A DNA stretch of 23,419 bases from Ramicandelaber brevisporus (taxonomy: Eukaryota; Kickxellomycota; Ramicandelaberales; Ramicandelaberaceae): contig MU602888.1 in the NCBI GenBank assembly GCA_025201865.1, positions 1 to 23,419 on the forward strand, in the 5' to 3' direction. Position numbers and translations under genes: made by a program. Below the pieces are notes generated by a model that saw nothing but the letters and a program-made list of their open reading frames with translations, was not told the DNA's origin and ran no database searches. Shown in pieces: positions 18,301 through 21,627 of the stretch (position 1 is its first letter; the number at the start of each line of letters is the position of its first letter).

Positions 18301-21119
18301 AGCACTTTGTCAGCGCTCTGCAGACTGTTCCGCAGTATGAGACACCGGCTGTGATGCCATCTGTACACGAGTCTGTAACTGAGCCTGGTTCACTGGTGAC
18401 TATTGCGGCTGGCCCAATGAGCCGAGCCATCAGTCCATCCGCTTCCACCACGGGACAAGTGCAGGCTTCAGCTGCCGATCAAACAACGCCAGATACGACG
18501 ACAGCTTATTCCGACTTAACATCCACGCCTCAGCCACCCACAACCATAGACGTGCCAGTCCAGCAGCCACCTCTTCGTCACAACCGCCAAGTATCCATTT
18601 ATGGCACTCCAACCCAAATTGGCGCGGTTGGTGCAGCGTCTCTTCCTGCTCATCGTATCAGCGCCTTGACCACTCCGAACTTGGGTACACTCACTGGCGG
18701 TCACTTGCACGGTGGTAGTGGCGGAAATGGCATTGTTCACACAGCGCTCATCAGCCGCCCATCGCCCATGACCCGGATGCGTCTCCAGCTTCATGCTCGC
18801 GCTCGCAAGCACCATGTCAAGATTCCATTGCCTCATAAGGTCCCAAGCGCTGGAATGCTGACGAGCGACTGGCTGGAGATGGCGGATGCTCGGCGCTCTG
18901 CCACCAAGGCTGTATCTCGCACAGCAGAAGGTGTCTTTGCTGAGCAGTTTGCTCTTCACACCCAACTTCAACAGCAACAACAATTGCAACAGCAGCAACA
19001 GCAAAAACAACAGACACCCGAACTACACCAAGAACAGCCAGAAGGGCCCATGAACCAAATAAACCAACAACAACAGCAACAACAGCAACAACAGCAGCAA
19101 CAACAGTTCTCACTATATCAAGAACATCCAGAGTTTGCTCGCGCTGTTCGACAGGCTGCAGCTGCTGGTCCAGTGGCGATTTCCCACCAAGCCCCAGAGT
19201 CGACTAGTGGTTTGGATGCGGTCCTTGGGGCTGCGGCTGTCAGTGGCGCTGGTGACACTGTTGACAACCAGTCAGAGGCGTCCATGCAACCATCTGTGAT
19301 ATTTAATCATGCAACCTCCTTGATTCCACCGACGTTTGGCTCGTCCGATGCCATGGCTGCTGCACAGATGATCATCGGTACATCAGGCGAAGATGGCAGC
19401 ATTCTTCCCGACGTTGCTGAAGCTATCATGGCATCAGCAATCACAATGCCTGCGATTACGGATGCCACTGATATCTCTGCGCTCATTCATTCTTCTGCCG
19501 TGCCTGTTGCTGACATTGATGATGAAGAAGATGAGCAGCATGTCACAGTTGCCGCAGTTTTGGCACCGCCTGTTGAGTCTGCTGGTCCTGCCGATTTGAT
19601 TCAAAAGGATTTGCAGTTTGATGTGAATGATGATCTGCCAATTGTGGAGTTGGTTTCTCAGAGTATTACCAACGTATTTGGCGTTGCACTCGATCGCTGG
19701 ATGCATGAATCGAGGTGGCAGTTTGTGCTTGGACTGTTTGACAAGTCGAGGAGTGCTGAAGAACCAATCGCGTTCCCAAGAGCTGTCGAGCAGATGATTG
19801 CAGAAGGTGTCATGCCAATGCCGCAGTATGATGAACCAGAGCAAGTCATCGAGCCAGATTCTGAGCCGTCTGCACTGATGAAGATGCTGGATTTACTTGG
19901 CTTCTCATCTTCATCGGCATCATTATCTTCATCATCAACAGTAGCAGTCGATACTTCCCCTGCAGTCACAGCTACTACGGCAGCAGCGGCAGCGACAACG
20001 GCAAGCTCCAGTGCCGGGTTCATGTCTGGATTCTTTGGCTTCGCCCAGCCAGCACCAGCTCGGCAGCATCTTCAGGTACCGCAGGCACAGGCACAGTCAT
20101 CAACACCCGGCCGCTTGTCATCGCGCTCATCAAAGTCGAGCATTATCACCACGATTTCTCCACAGCGTTCAACGCATTTTGTCCCAACAACAGCCACAGT
20201 TGCAGCGCAGTCTGTCCAATCTACAGCGCCTCCGTCGTTTATCGGCAATGTCGATTTCACTCACTACACCGCAGATCCACGTTCCGATTCATTCGGCCAA
20301 TCTGCTACCAGAATCCTCGAGTCTGCTGTACACCCGCGTCTGCATACCGTCGTTCGCCATCTCATCCGCATCAAAGGCCTGTCTCCACTGCCGCCTGTTC
20401 TTGCTCAGTCCATGGAATTGCGCCACTTTGTCGACCAGTTCCTTAATGCCAATGCCCTTAGCAAGATGGTGGGAACCTCTGTGACCAGCACTGTAATGTT
20501 CCGCGCATTCCCCATGCACGTGTCTCTCGGCTGGGACTACGTTCCTCCAGTTGACTGGTACTGCCTGCTGCGATTGTTTGCTCATGCGTATCCAAGTCTG
20601 TGCATTATGGTATCTTCTGATCGCCGATTCAAGAAGTGGCTACTGGATATGGCGAGTGATCCACTAGGAACGGAGACGAGCTGGCGTCAAGGTTTTGTTC
20701 GAAGGGATGAAGATGGCAATGCAGTTTACAAGCGACAGCACCGAATGGTTAGATTCCTGGTAAGAACACCACTGAGTGATGATCATTTGCTGCTAGTGGA
20801 AGTTGATCCAGATGCGGATAACAGTGCCAGATTCTTTAGAGTTACAAAGCGACCAAGTCAACTCGACTTGCCACCAGCCAACTCCAACATCAACGCCAGC
20901 AACAACAACAGCAACAATAACAACAATGATACCAGTGTTAATCAACTGCCTTTGACACCGGCTGAAGAGACTGAACGCCGCCGGTTGCAAGAGTTGGAAT
21001 CACACATTTTTGACCAGATTCGTAGATTTGTGGCTCATCAACTCTGGGTTGGATGCCAGGATCTACGTCAAGCATCCGATGCTACTGCCAAAGTTCCACA
21101 CATTGAGCTATATCGCTGA
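3213..21119 (+). CDS. SZT2: SZT2-like protein, main body (KICSTOR scaffold homologue); very large single reading frame
   Basis: A 5,968-codon frame with no interruption, ending TGA at 21117-21119. The ATG at 3213 lies inside the second repeat copy and is probably not a true start; the frame is open from 3177. It continues the SZT2-like protein: with one repeat period removed, 746-21119 encodes about 6,750 residues, against about 3,400 in animal SZT2. Conserved-looking blocks include VPPQVMVGSLLANGFRI (about 3607-3660), a block rich in Leu/Trp at about 5200-5360 (QRSLLQRGSWQF, then LANALAYQRLADGYVV) that resembles the animal YLYHQRW/LSEGFHF region, and a strand-rich block at 6185-6260. Further helical or strand-rich blocks lie at 7255-7380, 8210-8380, 9640-9800, 10150-10350, 10540-10740, 11160-11290, 12990-13120, 13620-13760, 15315-15550, 16760-16940, 17515-17760 and 20520-21110. 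Long Ser/Gly/Gln/Asn/acidic linkers separate them. I recognise no enzymatic motif. Family assignment rests mainly on the N-terminal third; a different giant scaffold is possible but less likely. Confidence 0.7.
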   Translation: MIAAAENVQAAPLGPDATTSIKPRLSTMTLTLLQGGSSKKPKKKAGFFHRLLLTQEHDFSRRNDDTRFMDVHHGITRPLDAAMEHSYKYAHQINEFGPNGIEYPWHPQCAPPPFNTRVNNFNIGGEPFTFTVPPQVMVGSLLANGFRICTRSKLNSDMNKTTQVTVEIAWHLGTTVICKLRADHDTSRAKTINTCDLSYTTRRNIAALVKKFAKQDPLREAVDDESGVGGRDSNNDSGSGSGGGGSGGGGSSSSQYYGSQSQSQPYSQYNYYRHIDMANPELMNHVSASGDRAVHSFMADGINHSAIGSAAVSEYAVDPMQPLTDRGGSPRMPQFNNAEKDALRLKAFLQTLQTTNESVEQLYDILRLMARYVTFAGQESVPPSVWRAFKSSEHMIPATDIAEFATYFNSSTGGSSNSGNSTGTDDIVPDVQSFKYRVMKGIYIPRMASQMIVHIQNAGGAAPFMMSVLFRPPSNNTNVKLHSVEKVAQNTLAQFRKWLVDRWDLITAENPSQMVGLVPSDLVVSDAVPGVISLQWEQASPWRCEVLLHGVNVTRAGLLNFNRALIDASVEFNKAALAVATVTAAAAALSTISASTATVPFSIAATAAGAGGLTPKPATRPAITSASIGEIYVASRSPVRMPPLATFVSKNSIPAQTRSWGHALVQRSLLQRGSWQFITGPQTFTSASSDPNRMRLLRELANALAYQRLADGYVVMDTPNDNIIALYRDFSLKPAALVKHSAGNTGENEDTATIDNTAAVATIPSAAPVPPTAGRSRSSVADSIVSSKPPPPRYGHSIALFGSDSRMLLGTTLGSFDEEDEIEDEGSIAQGSDRSPLTGFGTVALPEVDSDGASTGAGYASRLPGSAVGRSPVNASPLMVDNVPLPPSAAPTAAVTAASVVMDDTDTPGLAAAIDEATSEVPNIEAEAGTAGVVPIPRGPGGHGAQLDVLNLACGYIIELVPDQGIIKCRSWNEALPFDSELISNNILLQDDVTATPIVSFYWILHGYSSFVEITRTSKRIPRHTAGDYAKQYQSELVKRATSTWNYGLLSVESVLGSSPFTVFGTPIPSWAIGNSNNNNSDSNNSGVNAPLPAPFMQVAKSRSGTASVSAASQPVPQGVMSDLNDSQLAVDCRGGAASAPAGMGASTPARTLSIPPFQSHLHTPGGPLTLPGAAAAAAAAAASSLGITVVAPPPPPHNPTTTSPGLRTTFSASRAEDNLQQSRSSTQLQIAGDPSVSLAWQPCARLGRDTDDETSRFGLLKKASGKASKVWSFLIKKDDIIEECSKPSEERRNLNMMHAHYYFAAEEPNPLLFDYLAQAGMYPELEQEQPQPQPHQPQYPTSTSAFELERFNGVLRNYTPQHMLDMSMRFFTERLLLDLTDAMIVTTETLYSLTDVSGSTNNNMVQAVLQRHFFSIVNKPVLTGIPDEKHAKWFVVRLPNTRRFLLVHVNTVAGKCVINNSNKPGQHQQLSTTASSRVPSDGNSGTSTLSLAFGQKHQQQPRLQLPASAAPAVPKETAYLNFVMVECRDIHQASNVATSSAAGAESTSARSSGNVSVSSATQQNRDGETFYQTIGQYNRVLNPHSLPYPQPLPHSLLQQLDQSLTSGSPTDVLADGKSLSAFAPSYPDPFMNPPVEQQEVIEDNMSTAAPTGGHDFFSVTKLPRKFRVTDDIRYMYTGFFGSVDMTRVFTDAGHRMQRLLTRIQEHAAVQQLYLHLQSSLSNKTQAPPDSSANTQKKELGEAFDQALTKMRTLKIRINTRGIEAMIRAILASHGCTTCDIDMARLNDDPSVVNAAAAARINDSGSSCASSTSGSGSESESSSDEYESGSSYSNSAMSDGASTYDSGSGFGSGSGSGSEMSMLSTSPTSATTTTAMATIFEQPSQAESIPPLSQLSPPPPPPPPALSAATAVADPSETATMQCRKLVQNALVSSLNQFWNPNPIDHAQVGYIWQHEHGRQRRDIDVSTAREDGKDDFGSVRMKLVDATNPLCLGLEWMPSTAEAEHGAGSEFVQISELGQRLGERAISHFGVNDESSAAEMKAKVDEVSRQMCDYSAEASSQDALVLHVHYLPDLALCGAAIKGTDDDEAAALAELSVETETIDLLECLAALNPATEYGSSASAKSSKSSKPITQAFRACRRMTAETRSGLWRFVNQLATAQLDAVLAALHPADLNEEGSMRVMQEIAVSALAFTCRAATTLKISPKFVNVNGSVDLPVAMKQFASEMRLRFTVPNYMSLVMLDALYMVEYKDPSKGKHSPAQQPPSDPATVAKEVSEFYRRHFVEPNSDGNLVRVAANVPPSVWLPGDTATESQPYRWKPYFFLSVEGEHLVLHELHSNTRARQILANQVSRVLHRVNQLRLLLDLHTTKQRPPLLIPAAGFEDASHRAPMCLGGQYSTPAAMQALRNVQRAKGASERIKHPLPDERLDHTLSATYPAISIDSVDLNLYRLEHINKETSLDKALQDWPCQHVESIELNSRLNRQLVTETIAKHFHVKVVGSERIYFVHNPDDDNQNRRTLAQTLSGSSEGEVADDIRRFKPRGFVCLTFASLSNEEEPSISSANGSAMSASRMASNSGISGPNSGDSIAQRRGSILPALNPVQGSGSGANAQHAGAAPKLNANAQIEQAKEPRQFDKVDDLLKRMTVPGRDILYIKHFGLEPASINGPRDIVRKLRAIIERFCFLPILSDWLASPLPADTVVSHSEESVSTSVSTSVSASELEAEIDGLSLLGRRAHNIRSGGRYTNSLTAEDLWEFGIDKDEPPFTVLQLPIPETVLNVHELLFTVRQHFAREMVYVDVEDNAEVEVESLVNEEAPQYPPAQSLPLERFILAEKLSHGGSHSLSADLVPMSISDDTGADNDAALAMDIGGDGDNDAVNDDDNNDDHDDAESIPLRAKSEPPFHPQPIGEYYDQLSTEDFDYISSDASHYGDGRERLVKFYYNDFITVLDTYAPYSRAAKYFASATSTDQQLEAAAKTNGLITDGFFDMPRRNGIMITSMCVQRPEGSKHDSSNDASGSSVNGDASDSGGSDKGEYVLWLPADDDTKFYPADYPYVMSDFLAVTDAILQHQKRRPDTENKSNGSDSCSSNTRRLPSKPSAVIARLSSGTASPSPGVLATLGGDVASLPALTQRGSAIKSGEALLPPSTSLGGGAVLGVPLARSSSSHSTASTRSEEIEQETASLGLDLDTDDTHLAETNQRAQVVTDTSDNSEDDMFQALTTPSSGNSLQLLQTAGAVKPAQYGPLYQRLHSKSNAHDRYEIRLTVWQVGGLRASDVEEKFCRLYLDALSEYYLRRLLAGIVDGVTRIHLNESFLAQTESVMRGSSAYSSRRPSAFGSDIEEVEALNETEQTASSHRGSISTFNAFGSSVGVIKTSSNRSDGLQRSAAGSGSIGGSSLRGASSNAALSVQMARSLSSIDSQVLDISDSFDTTSLHDGQMRHPGVVGLFQSPGMSLLQQLLELPTNDTINVAHVWSMEQGALRSVAHKIVDKLRSLCRNMNVAAFEVPAKVFHANFNILPDEPQRPSRQVHSDDVDSDEMDAAAALRAAQMRAPHRRRQQRRAQQQQQQQQQQVIHSDRLDSTLQRIEEEEPTLMNPAYQMPLERAESVPLEVMLSSKPNLSRVASTSAATAAVEGEPATKSDADAEDNVDDVLVEPAGSDQQFGTQRYRYFIVLRHASNEHECSDECGCRQTPTKLDTTDTKLDGNAASPPPLWSLFQQHRDILLFKGTVGTKSLSNADAHHLHQNRLRMTVRSSARPYLSSSGALITSSVLDRLSSLQDASSGCVIGSSTDDPEFRPLPGYLVLCLTSSTVRILGVDAHAIRPLRQVLPVLEQAIRRQRLGRQMILHQMGLLLPMLGDPYMSSIGTGSQAGSVGGSEPVTATVSNDLALSTPTSSGLAEPASGNEDVESERDRAVRAHLRNQVHGVNGLYPSLAIVTERLISRAQDYLPAVSVIPVPPAMSAVSKAIAVATSLNVAPGSGTPAPSTPAVVSASQQVVAVITTRSSVANHNRRRRGYGASSAAAAPSSGQKGQLLTLSRLLASARTTSPLEIIVAVAQYSREMAGGNNLYVDLHPDSTVRNVRRFTEMYVKRASLVNNIVQAKELYDKWRRMTLRTNGRPMSTITEMGESQPQQAEQTEQTCGTAEPALLLTASAVDAPHDSGDSGSEQEFSLDEMRSMLQTNRLFHFCRARLYLFEQIASDVANNPEILQLQQLVNDAAHVLSVFMQRHNEEVVCVPFDSAGAIDHGALFYDTLSHSTMSAANTPHTVLQQSMLSNVHSMAGTAPGTGTNVTPAGTVPTSPSRGAHTIRKHQSLAYINTPQGSTIFGGGGGGAAAAAATPMTTGSQALPATSGTPNISATNSQQQRQLLQLSMRRQSASLSQLPDVRRVSRPINIQPIDYGDAYGIPDNSDEQNTSGYTTDAAADSSNLTSPHLTQSYHQHYSQQQERFHVGGGGVTDVEMSDVEHITASNNATAGHSSGIEQAEYGYIQSNYDDIPVPQGQPVDEELQANLPTVFVVAGVTIQSLEEAQALYDELNDRLDAARDAKRFQALSLINHSVSYLVDGYVDYLKTLKLTVSKRATLPTEIPESLRPVRMMQSQEELEEQPSSRATKTPAASEPISPVGLTGHPEELTRSQLAPISDEDLDIDGRSSSSHQASEDGGSSSSSPPNWDDLPLDETGQFIHLPVVYLHSSLSDGLIVAEVTVSFNTLSLNLYSIGRTFTQLATGTTPPEAMANISSILSSSAGQAAKGSTTTRQCSVLKRQIHIKSYTYDWQLRLAMRLLCASGFDGNELLPLLSEQTRDQSSAPQASDADDEQKFVPPFRVLEFLRQMSQFSFPATQFSGYRLLFGSCNVAQGMPADIFGYLLDEKRVFGDISARQRQKDLEMYQLTTLDPQRLLVMVHGKPQVFELQASPSGEMIPQAVPVDVDVDADLSAVTELRSSDALDGGDNGDDIHSTTSSNALLKPPCYVICFQPDPVDEPSVLSFYVIAQNMMAKFVQTEIIEPLLYPTNIIGGVGDYGTDESLEHFVSALQTVPQYETPAVMPSVHESVTEPGSLVTIAAGPMSRAISPSASTTGQVQASAADQTTPDTTTAYSDLTSTPQPPTTIDVPVQQPPLRHNRQVSIYGTPTQIGAVGAASLPAHRISALTTPNLGTLTGGHLHGGSGGNGIVHTALISRPSPMTRMRLQLHARARKHHVKIPLPHKVPSAGMLTSDWLEMADARRSATKAVSRTAEGVFAEQFALHTQLQQQQQLQQQQQQKQQTPELHQEQPEGPMNQINQQQQQQQQQQQQQQFSLYQEHPEFARAVRQAAAAGPVAISHQAPESTSGLDAVLGAAAVSGAGDTVDNQSEASMQPSVIFNHATSLIPPTFGSSDAMAAAQMIIGTSGEDGSILPDVAEAIMASAITMPAITDATDISALIHSSAVPVADIDDEEDEQHVTVAAVLAPPVESAGPADLIQKDLQFDVNDDLPIVELVSQSITNVFGVALDRWMHESRWQFVLGLFDKSRSAEEPIAFPRAVEQMIAEGVMPMPQYDEPEQVIEPDSEPSALMKMLDLLGFSSSSASLSSSSTVAVDTSPAVTATTAAAAATTASSSAGFMSGFFGFAQPAPARQHLQVPQAQAQSSTPGRLSSRSSKSSIITTISPQRSTHFVPTTATVAAQSVQSTAPPSFIGNVDFTHYTADPRSDSFGQSATRILESAVHPRLHTVVRHLIRIKGLSPLPPVLAQSMELRHFVDQFLNANALSKMVGTSVTSTVMFRAFPMHVSLGWDYVPPVDWYCLLRLFAHAYPSLCIMVSSDRRFKKWLLDMASDPLGTETSWRQGFVRRDEDGNAVYKRQHRMVRFLVRTPLSDDHLLLVEVDPDADNSARFFRVTKRPSQLDLPPANSNINASNNNSNNNNNDTSVNQLPLTPAEETERRRLQELESHIFDQIRRFVAHQLWVGCQDLRQASDATAKVPHIELYR
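3921..3974 (+). repeat. Gly/Ser linker-like tract
   Basis: Eighteen codons of only Gly and Ser, including two GGGGS units, followed by a Gln/Tyr/Ser-rich stretch. It probably forms a flexible connector between two folded blocks. Confidence 0.85.
6732..6803 (+). repeat. Poly-alanine (10) followed by poly-proline (5)
   Basis: Ten Ala codons at 6732-6761 and five Pro codons at 6789-6803, within a long low-complexity insert that also includes Ser/Asn runs from about 6435. Confidence 0.85.
8619..8789 (+). repeat. Ser/Gly/Glu-rich disordered stretch
   Basis: Dominated by Ser, Gly, Glu and Asp, with repeated SGSG units (TCTGGTTCTGGC-type hexamers at about 8749-8786). Ser beside acidic residues makes plausible casein-kinase-2-type sites; that is inference. 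Confidence 0.8.
8901..8924 (+). repeat. Poly-proline tract, eight CCA codons
   Basis: Eight consecutive CCA codons encode eight Pro. This is a pure trinucleotide run, so length variation is likely; such a tract could bind SH3, WW or profilin-type partners, which is inference. Confidence 0.85.
11340..11375 (+). repeat. Three 12-nt tandem units encoding V-S-(T/A)-S
   Basis: Units differ by one or two bases and encode VSTS, VSTS and VSAS, ahead of an acidic segment. Confidence 0.8.
11829..11888 (+). repeat. Asp/Asn-rich acidic tract
   Basis: A run mostly of GAT/GAC/AAC codons giving a strongly acidic disordered segment between two conserved-looking blocks. Confidence 0.8.
13902..13931 (+). repeat. 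Poly-glutamine tract (10 codons)
   Basis: Mixed CAG and CAA codons, directly after an Arg-rich segment of the SZT2-like protein. Confidence 0.9.
16197..16232 (+). repeat. Six Gly (GGT) then six Ala (GCT)
   Basis: Pure GGT run followed by pure GCT run, both prone to replication slippage. Confidence 0.9.
18963..19106 (+). repeat. Glutamine-rich region with two long tracts
   Basis: A Gln-rich stretch with interspersed Leu and Lys at 18963-19013, then a connector, then 14 consecutive Gln codons at 19065-19106. It follows a helical, charged segment, so it may extend a coiled coil; that is inference. Confidence 0.9.
20880..20927 (+). repeat. Asparagine-rich tract near the C-terminus
   Basis: Mostly AAC/AAT codons, inserted between a beta-rich block ending FFRVTKRPS and the last helical block of the SZT2-like protein. 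Confidence 0.85.
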
Positions 21120-21290
21120 TCAAATTTAACTCCTTTTTCTTTCCATTTTACTTTCATTTCACTCTACTTCACTTTACTTCTCTATATTTACCATTTACTC
21201 TCACCATTTTCTTTTTCCATATCTTCGTCATTTTATCACATATTGAAGTTATCAAATTTATGTTTACTCTAATTTCCGCAGTAATAAAAG
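21120..21290 (+). terminator. SZT2-like gene 3' UTR with polyadenylation signal
   Basis: After the TGA there is a pyrimidine-rich stretch (about 21130-21235) of CTTTT/CACTTTA-like repeats. A canonical AATAAA follows at 21283-21288, about 165 nt past the stop, a normal distance for a cleavage signal. The cleavage site itself cannot be read from sequence. Confidence 0.6.
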
Positions 21291-21627
21291 CATGCATGAG
21301 AGTTTTCCCCAAGAGTATGACTTTCTCACCGGATGTCCTTTTGGATGGCAAACTTCTTTAGGAGCCGAGCTGATGGCAAGCATCAATCATCCGATTTCGA
21401 ACATTCTATCTATTAAGAAAGGAAGGATCGGGTGTCATCTCGGCCTGGCTTATTTGCCAAGACTGCTTAAGGTTGAATATTTAATACTTTTAGGCAATTT
21501 GATACACAATGAGGAATGAGTTGTCACATACAATCTACTTCATACTCTCCACCATTACCACCACCAACATCAGCCATATTCTGCTCTCTTCGTACCATCT
21601 TCAAGATACACATCTCATTTTCACCTT
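21291..21627 (+). promoter_or_regulatory. Intergenic region and probable leader of the ABC transporter gene
   Basis: Contains a 75-codon frame (21292-21519) that I do not recognise and consider unlikely to be a gene. After its TGA at 21517-21519 the sequence turns CT/CA-rich (about 21520-21627), as in many fungal 5' leaders. No TATA box or RNA gene was seen. The in-frame TGA, with no other in-frame ATG between it and 21628, supports the chosen start of the transporter. Confidence 0.45.

Noticed and set aside
21290-21530. Possible tRNA, 5S rRNA or snoRNA in the gap before the ABC gene
   Set aside because: No cloverleaf, no B-box with a pairing stem, no 5S internal control pattern, and no paired C and D boxes were found by eye.
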